Made by a program: the position numbers and the translations under genes
Part shown: positions 1-8,468 of the stretch, one piece after another
How positions within the stretch are numbered: position 1 is the stretch's first letter
Layout of the letters: each line of letters begins with the position of its first letter
Assembly (NCBI GenBank): GCA_023455425.1
Contig: JAEYCM010000025.1
Coordinates: 1-61,374, forward strand
Source of the DNA: Bacillota bacterium
GTDB taxonomy: Bacteria; Bacillota; Clostridia; Christensenellales; CAG-138
Direction of reading: 5' to 3'
DNA length: 61,374 nucleotides
The notes under the pieces: generated by a model
What the model saw: only the letters and a program-made list of their open reading frames with translations
What the model was told of the DNA's origin: nothing
Databases searched by the model: none

Positions 1-746
1 GCCTGATACTGACTGTATTTGCCCAGATCACCCATCACTCCCATGGAAGTGCGGCGATCCATGGTCTTTTCCACTTCTTCCGGCAGGCTGATGTTTTCAA
101 TCACAAAGCTGCTCAGCTGCAACCCCAGGGGAGCCAGCTTCGGGTTGATGGCTTGTAGCGCCTGCGCCCCCAGCTCCTCATAGTTGGCTGCCAGATCCAG
201 GGCAGGAATCTTGCTTTCCGCAATGGCGTCGCTGAGCCCGGAAACCAGGGTACGCTTGATTTGTCCCTCCACGCCTTCCACCGTAAACAGGGAAGCCGTG
301 CCAAACACCTCCCGGAGGAATGCCGCGGGGTCCGTTACCTGGAAAGCGTAAATGCCAAATGCACGCAAACGGATCATGCCCAGCTCCGCGTCCCGCATCA
401 TCACTGGATTGGAGGTACCCCACTTCCGATCCAGAAATTGCTTGGTGCTAACGAAGTACACATCCGCCTTAAAGGGAGAGTTGAAGCCGAACTGCCAGGC
501 TTTCAGCGCCGTTAGAATGGGCATGTTTGCCGTGCTGAGGGAATAGCGTCCGGGGGTGTAAACGTCCGCCAGCTGGCCCTCGTTCACAAAAACAGCGGCC
601 TGGCTTTCCCGTACCGTCAGCTGAGCACCCATCATGATCTCTTTGCCGTTCATGTCGTACTTGTGGACCATGGTATCTGTTGTATTATCCGTCCACTCAA
701 TGACATCAATCAGTTGGCCCTTGATAATATTGGAAAAGAAGCCCAT
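1..746 (-). CDS. SPFH-domain protein (YdjI-like), 3' end outside window
   Basis: About 248 codons are visible, reading out of the window at position 1 without a stop, so the C-terminus is missing. The start is the ATG at 746, preceded by a GGGTG ribosome site. The N-terminus begins MGFFSNIIKGQLIDVIEW and continues with VTDPAAFLREVFG and a stretch on the IENISLPEEVEK pattern, which is how the bacterial SPFH proteins of the YdjI/'virion core protein' group read. Family members usually carry a C-terminal zinc ribbon, which cannot be checked here. Such proteins are thought to organise membrane-associated assemblies; the exact role is unknown. It lies 24 bp downstream of the degenerate receiver gene on the same strand, so the two are probably co-transcribed. 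Confidence 0.8.
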   Translation of the reverse strand, partial: MGFFSNIIKGQLIDVIEWTDNTTDTMVHKYDMNGKEIMMGAQLTVRESQAAVFVNEGQLADVYTPGRYSLSTANMPILTALKAWQFGFNSPFKADVYFVSTKQFLDRKWGTSNPVMMRDAELGMIRLRAFGIYAFQVTDPAAFLREVFGTASLFTVEGVEGQIKRTLVSGLSDAIAESKIPALDLAANYEELGAQALQAINPKLAPLGLQLSSFVIENISLPEEVEKTMDRRTSMGVMGDLGKYSQYQ

Positions 747-770
747 AGATTTTCACCCCCGTTTTTTTGT

Positions 771-1568
771 TTATTCCTCCGCTAAAGCCGTTACATTGGG
801 CAATACCCGGATGCTGGTCAGCTGAAGCTCAAGGTCCAGATACATACGTGCCTGGTCGATGACCTCCATGGTATGCTCATTAACCAACCGGGTAATGGAG
901 TCGCTCTCCTCGCCTTGTGTGCCCAGCATGGGGCAGCACAACACCCGAACATGGTCCGGCGCCACCACAGCCACCACGATGCGCATGCCCTGCAACTCCG
1001 CGCCGAAGAAGTTACGCAGCGCTACCTCCAGGCGCTCCGGGCCATAGTGCCAGCGGCCTGCAAAATATTCTTCCCCCGTTGGCAGGGAAAGGTCAACCAT
1101 CACACAGGCTGCCTGGGGGTCCATACGGCTGCGAAGCAGCCGCATATGATTGAGCACGTACTTTTTCCCTGTAATACGCTCCGAGAGCAAATCTCTGAAA
1201 AATTCATGGCGGCACACCTGCAGCATGTCCGCCTCGCCAAAGTTATCATTGGAAAAATCCGCATGGGTGCGATTGAGCAAGGAGCGAAGCTCGGTAATGT
1301 TTTCTACCAGCTCCCCGGCGTTTTCACTGACGGCAAAAATCGGCAAAATAGGATAAAACGCCGTTAAATGCCCCATCAGCAGTGCCTCCTGCTCCATATC
1401 CAGCCGGATGCCAATACCGTCCACATGATGTGCCTTCAAACAGGCAATAGCGCCTTCCGCAGAGTTGCATATCCGCGGTACGCGAAACCCCAGGCTCTCC
1501 CAGGAAGAAACCGCCTGAAAGGCATCCAGTATTTCGGGCCGATCCGTCACAAGAAGGATTTTATACAT
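771..1568 (-). CDS. Degenerate response-regulator-like protein without DNA-binding domain
   Basis: This 265-residue protein opens with a receiver-like beta strand (YKILLVTDRPE) and helix pattern. At the usual phospho-acceptor place the sequence reads DGIGIRLDM, with Arg where the Asp of a DxxxxD strand would be. The remaining 150 residues resemble the middle region of YesN/AraC-type response regulators (HEFFRDLL followed by a sensor-like alpha/beta segment), but no AraC helix-turn-helix follows. I infer a protein that does not use canonical phosphorylation and does not itself bind DNA. The ATG at 1568 has GGAGG seven bases upstream. It is followed 24 bp later by the SPFH gene, so it may regulate or partner that protein. 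The family assignment is tentative. Confidence 0.6.
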   Translation of the reverse strand: MYKILLVTDRPEILDAFQAVSSWESLGFRVPRICNSAEGAIACLKAHHVDGIGIRLDMEQEALLMGHLTAFYPILPIFAVSENAGELVENITELRSLLNRTHADFSNDNFGEADMLQVCRHEFFRDLLSERITGKKYVLNHMRLLRSRMDPQAACVMVDLSLPTGEEYFAGRWHYGPERLEVALRNFFGAELQGMRIVVAVVAPDHVRVLCCPMLGTQGEESDSITRLVNEHTMEVIDQARMYLDLELQLTSIRVLPNVTALAEE

Positions 1569-1634
1569 CCGACATCCTCCGTTTCCAGTCCATAAAAGAT
1601 ACGTCCATAAAAAGGGGTCTATAAACGAACGTTT

Positions 1635-1668
1635 TTATTATACATTGGATTGGTGGAAAACACAAACA
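1635..1668 (-). promoter_or_regulatory. Probable promoter of the receiver-like/SPFH operon
   Basis: On the minus strand a TATAAT (plus 1637-1642) lies 17 bp downstream of TTGTGT (plus 1660-1665). An imperfect inverted repeat AAACG-AA-CGTTT at 1623-1634 follows the -10 box and could be an operator. This fits a promoter in the gap between the upstream SDR gene and the ATG at 1568. Confidence 0.4.
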
Positions 1669-1686
1669 ATTTCTCATGAATTGTCA

Positions 1687-2559
1687 TCATTTCCGCCATA
1701 ATGTCCGTTTTGCTGTTTCACGGTTGTGGGGAGCATTGGCAGCCTTTCCCAGATAATACTTCCGCAATATTTCCATGCAGGCACCGGCAGGCAGCAGCCG
1801 GTGCATCCATACGGCCAGATGCTGGTCCGCGCTGGCAATGCATACCCGGAGAGGCATTTTTCGCCGCAGCAGAAGCCTTGCCACCCGCCGCCCCAGCCGT
1901 GCGGGATCGGAGCCCCCTGACTCATCCCGGTTGATCACGGCAATGCCGTGTTCCATCGGCGCCGCATAGGGTGACCCCTGTTCCAGAGGGATATGCGCCC
2001 GATAAGCCTGGCTGCCGCCGCGATGATCCCCTGGCTCCACCAGACACACCTGGATACCCATGGATTTCGTCTCCATGGCCAGGCTCTCCGCATAGCCCTC
2101 CAGCGCATGCTTGCTGGCAGTATAGGCGCTTTGGAAAGGCGTACCCAGCAAGCCGTTGATGGAGGAGAAAATAATAATTTTCCCGCCTCCCTGCTCACGC
2201 ATCAGCGGCAGCACAGCCTGGTTCATGCGCACCACACCCAGGTAGTTGGTTTCCAGCACCCGGCGGTATTCTTCCACTGGCACCTTCTCACACGGGCCAA
2301 GCACCAGTACCCCTGCGCAATGCACCACCGCATCCACCCGTTCACTGATGGCCAGCGCCGCCTTCTGAAAGGCTTCCACGCTCTCTTCCCTGGTCACGTC
2401 CAGGGGCAGGCGGAAGATATCATCCGCCGCTTTATCCCCGGTGAAAGACCGCGCCCCGGCAATGACGCAGAACCCTGCCTCCCCAAGGGCTTGCGCCGTA
2501 TAGCGTCCCAGGCCGCTGGATGCGCCGGTGATCCATACGGTGCGCCGTTTATCAGCCAT
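1687..2559 (-). CDS. Short-chain dehydrogenase/reductase (SDR)
   Basis: This 290-residue classical SDR has the Rossmann glycine motif TGASSGLG at residues 11-18, HCAG at 80-83 in place of the usual NNAG, a catalytic Ser at 132 or 133, and YTASK with Tyr146 and Lys150. It therefore should oxidise or reduce a carbonyl/alcohol using NAD(P)H; the substrate cannot be told. The C-terminal 60 residues are basic and extend past the SDR core. The ATG at 2559 overlaps the last 8 bases of the upstream nucleosidase gene, so the pair is translationally coupled. The pairing with a nucleosidase gives no clear pathway. Confidence 0.85.
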   Translation of the reverse strand: MADKRRTVWITGASSGLGRYTAQALGEAGFCVIAGARSFTGDKAADDIFRLPLDVTREESVEAFQKAALAISERVDAVVHCAGVLVLGPCEKVPVEEYRRVLETNYLGVVRMNQAVLPLMREQGGGKIIIFSSINGLLGTPFQSAYTASKHALEGYAESLAMETKSMGIQVCLVEPGDHRGGSQAYRAHIPLEQGSPYAAPMEHGIAVINRDESGGSDPARLGRRVARLLLRRKMPLRVCIASADQHLAVWMHRLLPAGACMEILRKYYLGKAANAPHNRETAKRTLWRK

Positions 2560-3253
2560 GCGCTTCCTCCTCGCGGAGCAGGTGCCCCACTACCTGCTCA
2601 GAGTTTGCCGCTGCCAGGCGCACAAAGGAGGGGTAATCCATAGTGGACGCACCGTTGGCCTGATCGGAAATGGAGCGGATCACCCCGCAGGGTACCCCAT
2701 GCATGTAGCAGGCATGCGCCACCGCCGCGCCTTCCATCTCCACCGCCTTTGCCTGAAAACGTTGATGGATGCGCTGGCGGGTCTCTTCATCGCAAATGAA
2801 TTGATCCCCGGTGGCAATTACGCCCGTATGGACCCGTAGCCCCGGTACATTGGCGGCGGCTGCCAGGAGCTTTTCCCGCAGTCCCGGATCGCAGGGGATC
2901 TCCACCAGGCCAATTTTGCTCACATATCCCACCGGGTCGCCAATGGGCGAAGTATCCATGTCGTGCTGCACCGTGCAGCTGGCCACCACCATATCGCCAA
3001 TGCTCACGCCCGCTTCCCCGGCGCCGGCCACCCCCAGGTTCAGTATCCACCGGGGATGATGCCGCAAAATCATGCTCTGCGCGCACAGCGCCGCGTTGAC
3101 CTTGCCAGGACCGCACACCGCCAGCACAACCTCCTGTCCAAAGAGCGTACCGGTATACAGCACATCCATGCCGATTTTTTCCTCACGCAGGTTCTCCATC
3201 TGCGCCTTAAGCTGTTCCAGTTCCACGGCCATGGCGCCAATCAAGCCGACCAT
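2552..3253 (-). CDS. mtnN: 5'-methylthioadenosine/S-adenosylhomocysteine nucleosidase
   Basis: The enzyme cleaves adenine from methylthioadenosine and S-adenosylhomocysteine, feeding methionine salvage and removing methyltransferase inhibitors. The 233-residue product starts MVGLIGAMAVELEQL, with the N-terminal Glu of the MTAN active site, and has DMDTSPIG, GVIATGDQFI, AVEMEGAAVAHAC (nucleoside-binding Met-Glu) and SISDQA (catalytic Asp). I chose the ATG at 3253 because it has AAGGGTGG just upstream and begins exactly at the family's first strand. A longer reading to 3334 would add 27 basic, non-conserved residues. It is co-transcribed with the overlapping SDR gene. Confidence 0.9.
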   Translation of the reverse strand: MVGLIGAMAVELEQLKAQMENLREEKIGMDVLYTGTLFGQEVVLAVCGPGKVNAALCAQSMILRHHPRWILNLGVAGAGEAGVSIGDMVVASCTVQHDMDTSPIGDPVGYVSKIGLVEIPCDPGLREKLLAAAANVPGLRVHTGVIATGDQFICDEETRQRIHQRFQAKAVEMEGAAVAHACYMHGVPCGVIRSISDQANGASTMDYPSFVRLAAANSEQVVGHLLREEEAHG

Positions 3254-3371
3254 AGGTTTTTCCACCCTTCTCTTTTCGCTTCTGCAAAAAAGGGAGGCGC
3301 TGGGACGCCGCTTTGCTGGGCGTGCGTCTTCCACGCCTCCCCGATCTGTATATCACCTGTTGCCTCTGCCG

Positions 3372-4736
3372 TCAGTTCCGCAGGGAATGCAGCGGCGCGG
3401 GAATCCGTCCACCCCGGGCAATGAAGTCCTCGTTGCCCCAATGGTTCACCGGCATCACCGGCGCAAAGCCCAGCAGGCCGCCAAATTCCACCCGGTCCCC
3501 GGCCTTCTTTCCCACGGCGGGGATTACCCGCACGGCGGTGGTCTTGTTGTTCACCATGCCGATAGCCGCCTCATCGGCGATGATGCCGGAAATGGCCGCC
3601 GCCGAGGTATCCCCCGGGATGGCAATCATATCCAGGCCCACGGAGCATACGCAGGTCATGGCTTCCAGCTTTTCCAATGTCAGCGCGCCGATGGCGGCGG
3701 CCTTGATCATGCCCGCGTCCTCACTCACAGGGATGAACGCGCCGGAAAGCCCGCCCACGTGGCTGGAGGCCATGACGCCGCCCTTTTTCACGGCGTCGTT
3801 GAGTAACGCCAAAGCGGCGGTTGTACCGGGCGCGCCGGCGTATTCAAGACCCATTTCGGTCAGGATATGCGCCACAGAATCGCCGACTGCGGGGGTGGGG
3901 GCAAGGGAAAGGTCCACGATGCCAAAGGGAACGTTCAGCCGCCTGGACGCTTCCTGCGCCACAAGCTGTCCCATACGGGTGATGCGGAAGGCCGTCTTTT
4001 TGATGGTTTCCGCCACCACGTCAAACGGCTCGCCCTTGACGCGGGAAACCGCGCTTTTGACAACGCCCGGGCCGGAAACGCCCACGTTGATGACGCAATC
4101 CGGCTCGCCCGCGCCGTGGAACGCGCCTGCCATAAAGGGATTGTCCTCCACGGCGTTGCAGAAGGCCACAAGCTTGGCGGCGCCCAGCCCGTCCTTTTCA
4201 CGGGTCAGTTCGGCAGCGGCTTTGATGACGCGGCCCATTTGTGCGACTGCGTTCATATTGATGCCCGCCCGCGTGGTACCGACGTTCACGCTGGAGCAGA
4301 CGAAGTCCGTCACGCTGAGCGCCTCCGGGATACTTGCAATCAGCGCTTCGTCGCTTGCGGTGGCCCCTTTGTGAACCAAGGCGGAAAACCCGCCGATAAA
4401 GTCGATGCCCAACGTCTTTGCGGCACGGTCCATAGCACGGGCGATGGGCACGTAATCATTTGCTTTGGTCCCTGCCGCCACCAGCGAGATGGGCGTGACG
4501 GAAACACGCTTGTTGACGATGGGGATACCGTAGCGCTCTTCAATCTCTTTTCCTACCCGCACCAGATCGTACGCACAATGGCAGATATGATCGTAAATGC
4601 GGGTGCAGAGGAGGTCCATGTCGTCGCATGCGCAGGAAAGAAGGGAGATCCCCATCGTAATGGTACGGATATCCAGGTTCTCCCGGTCGATCATGCGGAT
4701 GGTTTCGAGAATTTCGTTGGCGTTCATCATGGGCAT
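3372..4736 (-). CDS. UPF0210 (PFL-like, DUF711) family protein
   Basis: This 454-residue protein matches the full length of the UPF0210 family: NANEILETIRMI at the start, then DIRTITMGISLLSCAC, NKRVSVTPISLVAAG, and CSSVNVGTTRAGINMNA. The family is distantly related to glycyl-radical/pyruvate-formate-lyase-like folds, but no reaction is established and there is no glycyl-radical RVSGY-type tail. The ATG at 4736 has AGGAG seven bases upstream. It is 11 bp downstream of a small ACT-domain gene; this ACT-UPF0210 pairing is recurrent in Firmicutes, so the ACT protein is a plausible regulatory partner. The 118-bp gap to the nucleosidase gene probably ends the operon. Confidence 0.9.
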   Translation of the reverse strand: MPMMNANEILETIRMIDRENLDIRTITMGISLLSCACDDMDLLCTRIYDHICHCAYDLVRVGKEIEERYGIPIVNKRVSVTPISLVAAGTKANDYVPIARAMDRAAKTLGIDFIGGFSALVHKGATASDEALIASIPEALSVTDFVCSSVNVGTTRAGINMNAVAQMGRVIKAAAELTREKDGLGAAKLVAFCNAVEDNPFMAGAFHGAGEPDCVINVGVSGPGVVKSAVSRVKGEPFDVVAETIKKTAFRITRMGQLVAQEASRRLNVPFGIVDLSLAPTPAVGDSVAHILTEMGLEYAGAPGTTAALALLNDAVKKGGVMASSHVGGLSGAFIPVSEDAGMIKAAAIGALTLEKLEAMTCVCSVGLDMIAIPGDTSAAAISGIIADEAAIGMVNNKTTAVRVIPAVGKKAGDRVEFGGLLGFAPVMPVNHWGNEDFIARGGRIPAPLHSLRN

Positions 4737-4747
4737 GGGCGTTCTCC

Positions 4748-5023
4748 TTAAACCTTGTGCATGGCGTCGAATATCTCTTCGCTTTGGATGCGGATAGAGA
4801 CATGCTGTGCCTCGCCCAAGAGCTTCAAGTTTTCTTTCACTTCATGGAAGGAAAGATTCGCTTCGGAGACGTCCACCAGCATCAGCATGACGAATATGTT
4901 TTCGTCCATGACCGTCTGCGTAATGTCTAAGATGTTGATGGAAAGCTCGCTCAGGCGGTTTGAGACGCTTGCGATAATGCCTACGCGGTCGTGTCCCAGT
5001 ACGGTAACGATTGCCCTGTTCAT
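4748..5023 (-). CDS. ACT-domain protein, UPF0237 family
   Basis: This 91-residue protein is a single ACT domain: RAIVTVLGHDRVGIIASVSN, then SINILDITQTVMDENIFVMLMLVD, then the second helix and strand. The pattern DRVGI after the first strand is the usual ligand-binding turn of ACT domains. It has the size of the UPF0237 family and should bind an amino acid or similar small molecule. The gene sits immediately upstream of the UPF0210 gene, so an allosteric or sensing role for that protein is a fair inference. The ATG at 5023 has GGAGG about six bases before it. Confidence 0.9.
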   Translation of the reverse strand: MNRAIVTVLGHDRVGIIASVSNRLSELSINILDITQTVMDENIFVMLMLVDVSEANLSFHEVKENLKLLGEAQHVSIRIQSEEIFDAMHKV

Positions 5024-5165
5024 ATATGATCCTCCAAAAAGGTTTGATACTACAGTTGCTTTATTTTACGTCATGCGGCCAGAGAACGCAAGGAAACACA
5101 GGGCACAGCTTACCCACAAAGCTTTTTCGCCGAACCTCTTTAGCATGCTTTAGGGTGATGGGTTC

Positions 5166-5332
5166 TTAGGGCCGTTACGCCCTAAGCGGGTGTTTGAGGG
5201 ACATAGCCGAACGCCGCCTGTGGCGGACACAGTGAGGCGGAGCCCCAGTGAGCAAGGGAATATTAGGAGCGGCCTGCCGCGATGTAATACGACGATTGCG
5301 AACTGTGAGCCCGTAGGGCGGAGCCCTCAATG
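5166..5332 (+). repeat. Dispersed structured repeat, copy A (short variant)
   Basis: This fills most of the 313-bp gap 5024-5336. It begins with an inverted repeat TTAGGGC...GCCCTAA (5166-5185), then the family core: CCGCC-TGT-GGCGG, a GAGGCG strand, CCCAGTGAGCAA (5244-5255) and ATTGCGAACTGTG (5295-5307). Between the last two strands lies a hairpin unlike that of the other copies: TATTA at 5261 and TAATA at 5285 enclose GCGGC-CT-GCCGC. The same core recurs at 14.7 kb and in the longer copies. No gene is visible in the gap. Confidence 0.8.
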
Positions 5333-5336
5333 TGCT

Positions 5337-5909
5337 TTATTTCAGCAAAGTACCGATTTCTTTTTCAGCCATTAGGTGCGATAACAGCGCGATCAGGTTC
5401 GCTTCCGACGCTTCCACCTTGGGCAAGGGATGGGTTAGCGTACCCTCCCACTGCGCATACGTTCCCCACAGGAAGGAGGACCATGTTTCGTTCATGGTGC
5501 GGTCCCGTTCCATGGCGGTAACCAACAGTTCGAATAAAAGCGGGTCAAACGCGGCGGAAAAGCTCTTGGAGGAGAGCATCAGCGCGTCCTTGATCGCCTG
5601 TGTGCTCATAGGCCCGCAGGAGGAAAGAAGGTCGTAAATACGCCTGCTTGTTTCGGGCAGCTTGTTGAACCGCTGCTTATAGGGCTTGAGCGTAGCGTAA
5701 AGCGCGGGGGAAAGATAGGTCGTCCGCTTGCGGTACGTCTTGGAATAAACAACTTCCCGCGTCTCGATCAAATGGATGATCGCGTTCCAGTTCCCGCCTG
5801 CGTCGTTGAGCGAGGGCAGGTAGGCGTTGTCGTTGCACAACAGAATGTGGTTGCGAAGAAAATATACCCGCAGGCCGGAAACGGGATCGAGGGGTGCAAT
5901 CTGTTCCAT
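5337..5909 (-). CDS. Hypothetical winged-helix-type protein (possibly AlkZ-related)
   Basis: This 190-residue protein has no catalytic motif I can name. The segment ETSRRIYDLLSSCGPMSTQAIKDALMLSSKSFSAAFDPLL has the helix-turn-helix-wing pattern of winged-helix modules. The whole reads like the short 'AlkZ-related' proteins of Firmicutes, which resemble part of the YcaQ/AlkZ DNA glycosylase family. This family call is from memory and unverified. Its start at 5909 lies one base after the stop of rsmI (5911), so it is probably translated from the rsmI transcript. No signal peptide or membrane segment is present. Confidence 0.55.
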   Translation of the reverse strand: MEQIAPLDPVSGLRVYFLRNHILLCNDNAYLPSLNDAGGNWNAIIHLIETREVVYSKTYRKRTTYLSPALYATLKPYKQRFNKLPETSRRIYDLLSSCGPMSTQAIKDALMLSSKSFSAAFDPLLFELLVTAMERDRTMNETWSSFLWGTYAQWEGTLTHPLPKVEASEANLIALLSHLMAEKEIGTLLK

Positions 5910-5910
5910 A

Positions 5911-6759
5911 TTACTCCTCCTGAACCTTACTCAATTGAAGCGTGCGGGCATAGGCAAGCTTTTTCGGCACCTGCAATACGGCGGCGGCTGCCGCTGCGGT
6001 GTCGCGCGCGCTAAATTCTTCCTGCAACAGCCGTTCTATCGCCTCGTCCAAAGCGGCTTCCGAAACATCCATCTCTTTTTTGGGCTGAGCACCCTGTATG
6101 GCGATTACGCACTCCCCGCGCGGCGGCTCTGTAAACCTTGCGCAGAGGGAAGAAAGCGTTCCCCGCGCGGCTTCCTCATGTACTTTCGTCAATTCCCTGA
6201 GCACCGCCGCCGGGCGATCCCCAAGCGCAGCAAGCAGATCTTTGAGCGTTGCCGGAATACGCACCGGGCTTTCATACAGCAGCAGCAGACCTTCCTGGGT
6301 CTTGAGCCTGTCCAGCAAGGCATTGCGCGGCTTTTTTTCCCGCGGCAAAAACCCATAGAACGTAAACGGTTCCTGATACAAACCGGATAGCACCGCCGCG
6401 GTGGGGACAGCGGAAGCACCGGGCAATATGGTCACGGGCAGCCCTTCTTTTGCGCACGCCGCAAGGAGCGCTGCACCCGGGTCCGAAATTCCCGGCATGC
6501 CTGCGTCCGAACAAAACGCAATGGTCTTTCCCTGCCGCAGCTCGTGTACCAATTCCGCCGCGCGCTCGCGCTCGTTGTGTTCATGGCAGCTGATCAGTGG
6601 CTTCTTGATTTCATAATGATTCAGCAGCCCCAACGTGTGGCGCGTATCCTCTGCCCAAATGCTGTCCGCCTCCTGCAGCACGCGCAGCGCCCGCAGCGTG
6701 ATGTCTTCCAGATTGCCAATAGGCGTCGCGCACAGGTATAAAGTGCCGGTCTGTTCCAT
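5911..6759 (-). CDS. rsmI: 16S rRNA (cytidine1402-2'-O)-methyltransferase RsmI
   Basis: RsmI adds the 2'-O-methyl group to C1402 in the decoding centre of 16S rRNA, using S-adenosylmethionine. The 282-residue protein has the tetrapyrrole-methylase fold signatures LYLCATPIGNLEDIT at residues 6-20, AEDTRHT, SDAGMPGISDPG and the LYESP motif, at the family's usual length. The ATG at 6759 is set by a perfect AGGAGG upstream; an in-frame extension to 6879 would read through an inverted repeat and is rejected. It follows the TrmN6-like gene with a hairpin in the 61-bp gap, and the 5337-5909 gene follows directly. Confidence 0.95.
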   Translation of the reverse strand: MEQTGTLYLCATPIGNLEDITLRALRVLQEADSIWAEDTRHTLGLLNHYEIKKPLISCHEHNERERAAELVHELRQGKTIAFCSDAGMPGISDPGAALLAACAKEGLPVTILPGASAVPTAAVLSGLYQEPFTFYGFLPREKKPRNALLDRLKTQEGLLLLYESPVRIPATLKDLLAALGDRPAAVLRELTKVHEEAARGTLSSLCARFTEPPRGECVIAIQGAQPKKEMDVSEAALDEAIERLLQEEFSARDTAAAAAAVLQVPKKLAYARTLQLSKVQEE

Positions 6760-6778
6760 GGGGACCTCCTTGATTATG

Positions 6779-6830
6779 GAGTACGTTTCCTTTTCTTTTG
6801 CAAAAGAAAAGGAACGTACCCTACTCCATA
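6779..6830. terminator. Long inverted repeat between trmN6-like gene and rsmI
   Basis: A near-perfect stem of about 19 bp pairs GTACGTTTCCTTTTCTTTTG (6781-6800) with the complementary strand at 6801-6819, essentially without loop. The flanking GGAGTAC and GTACCCTACTCC can extend the pairing. The 3' arm overlaps the stop of the TrmN6-like gene. It could attenuate transcription before rsmI on the minus strand, but it lacks a clear U tract beyond the stem. Confidence 0.5.
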
Positions 6831-7531
6831 TGATAAATCGCCCGTTTTTCCGCCGTATCGTTGCCGTCTTCATCCGCAAGCAGTAGTGTATGCGCCACCT
6901 TCATGCCGGGTCGGCCGCCTTTTCTTGCAAGCACAAGCGCAAGATAGGGCGGCTTTTTCATATTATAAGCGACAAGCCGCAGCCGCTTGGGCTCCAGGCC
7001 GTTTTGACGCAGCAGGGAAAACGCGTCCGCCAGTCGTTCGGCGGGGTAGCAAAAATAAAACTTCCCGCCATGCTGCAACAGCTTCTTCGCGCAGACAATC
7101 GCGCCCAAAAGCGCGTCCGCGCCGCCACGCGCCGCCGCGCGCTGAGCATTGGGGCTTTGCAGATCCTTTTCAAAATAGGGCGGGTTACAGACGATGGCGG
7201 TAAACGAGCCGTGGCCCAATCGATCCGGCGCATCCGTCCAGTCGAGCTCGTGTACGGGAAACGGGAGGGCGTTATAGGCCATGGTCAGGCGCAGCAGCTC
7301 GCACAGCGCTTCTTCCCGCTCCAGGCAGGAAAACTGCGCGCCCGTGCGCGCGTACGTCAAAAGCGCCACGGCGCCAGTGCCCGCGCCAAGGTCTAATGCA
7401 ATGTCATCGGGAGAAAGAGCGGCAAACGAGGAAAGCAGCACGGAATCCTGCGTAAAACGCGGCAGATCGCCCCGCTGGTATAAGAACAGTCCCTTATATT
7501 GCAGGTCCTCCAAACGCGGTTCGGCGCTCAT
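6821..7531 (-). CDS. tRNA1(Val) A37 N6-methyltransferase-like enzyme (TrmN6/YfiC type)
   Basis: This is a class I S-adenosylmethionine methyltransferase of 236 residues. It has the SAM-binding LDLGAGTGAVALL near residue 46 and the N6-adenine/amino-methylase motif NPPYFEK near residue 115. The order of motifs and the small size match the YfiC/TrmN6 group, which methylates N6 of A37 in tRNA1(Val); in Firmicutes the exact target is less certain. The ATG at 7531 has GGAGG seven bases upstream, which favours it over an extension to 7582. It is adjacent to rsmI, as is common for RNA-modification genes in this phylum. Confidence 0.88.
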   Translation of the reverse strand: MSAEPRLEDLQYKGLFLYQRGDLPRFTQDSVLLSSFAALSPDDIALDLGAGTGAVALLTYARTGAQFSCLEREEALCELLRLTMAYNALPFPVHELDWTDAPDRLGHGSFTAIVCNPPYFEKDLQSPNAQRAAARGGADALLGAIVCAKKLLQHGGKFYFCYPAERLADAFSLLRQNGLEPKRLRLVAYNMKKPPYLALVLARKGGRPGMKVAHTLLLADEDGNDTAEKRAIYHME

Positions 7532-7624
7532 GCAATCCTCCGATAAGAAATAAGGCTTACCATAAAGGCAAGCCTCGATCATGATACAATTTTACAATAG
7601 CATCCCGTTTTTGTAAAAGGCAGC

Positions 7625-8377
7625 TTAATCTGCAATGGCAGCAGGCGCTGCGCTTGCGCTGGGTGCTGCGGTAACGGAGGCGACGCCCTTTTCCTTGCAT
7701 ACGGCTACCACGCGGGAGCGGGAAGTGCCGATGGAGGTGTCATAATCCCCCAGGCAGGTAATCAGCGTCGTGCGGCTTTCTCCGCTAAGATCCATCACCG
7801 AAGACGGAATTTCATCCAGCAGGTAGGTATCCAGGTTGGTCACCTCAAAATACTTAAAGCTGCCGTCTTCGTATTCGATGACGATCTCATCCCCAACCTT
7901 CATTTCCTTGAGTATGGAGAACGTGCCCAGTTCGCCCTTCCACTTTACATGTCCGTTTAAGAGCGCGTTGCCCGGTTCTCCGGGGGAAGGACCGTATTGA
8001 TACCACGCGGCGTCCTTTGCGGAATCGAGCGTGTCCATGGCGTTGTCTTCCGTGACGCCTACCGGGTAAATATCCGCCTGCCGCTCATAGCCTGTAAAGT
8101 AAATCCGTACGGGGATTTTTTGCACATACGGCGTGGGGGAAGGCGTGGGGAGCGGCGTATCCGAAGGCGCAAGCGTCGGCGCGGGCGTAGCGGCAACCGT
8201 GGGCGCGGGGGTGGGGGGCGCTTCATAAGGGCCTGGAATCCAGATGTATTCGCGTACCACCATGTAAATGCCGCCCAACAGCAAGGCCGCAATCAGCACA
8301 TATATGATCGCCCAAAAGACTTTGGACTGTTTGAGCCCTTTTTTATGTTGCTCGGGCTGCTGCCGGTTATCTTCCAT
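7625..8377 (-). CDS. Class F-like sortase
   Basis: Sortases cleave a sorting signal in secreted proteins and join them to the cell wall. This 250-residue protein has a short basic cytoplasmic tail, one membrane helix at about residues 21-42, a Pro/Thr-rich linker (residues 52-84), then the sortase barrel. The catalytic set is visible as His in NGHVKW, Cys in TLITCLG and Arg in SRSRVVAVC. The C-terminus is an Ala/Ser tail of about 15 residues. No sortase substrate lies beside it. The surface protein at the window's right end might be one, but its C-terminus is not seen. Confidence 0.85.
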   Translation of the reverse strand: MEDNRQQPEQHKKGLKQSKVFWAIIYVLIAALLLGGIYMVVREYIWIPGPYEAPPTPAPTVAATPAPTLAPSDTPLPTPSPTPYVQKIPVRIYFTGYERQADIYPVGVTEDNAMDTLDSAKDAAWYQYGPSPGEPGNALLNGHVKWKGELGTFSILKEMKVGDEIVIEYEDGSFKYFEVTNLDTYLLDEIPSSVMDLSGESRTTLITCLGDYDTSIGTSRSRVVAVCKEKGVASVTAAPSASAAPAAIAD

Positions 8378-8468
8378 GAAAAAACCTCGTTTTGTGGCGC
8401 GATACGCACATTTTCTTTATTTTCATTATAACACGGCAAAGGGGGCATGCAACATCTGCCATATTTGT

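Noticed and set aside
3313..4374. A 353-codon plus-strand frame over the UPF0210 gene
   Set aside because: It is low-complexity Pro/Ala/Ser sequence opposite a well-conserved protein.
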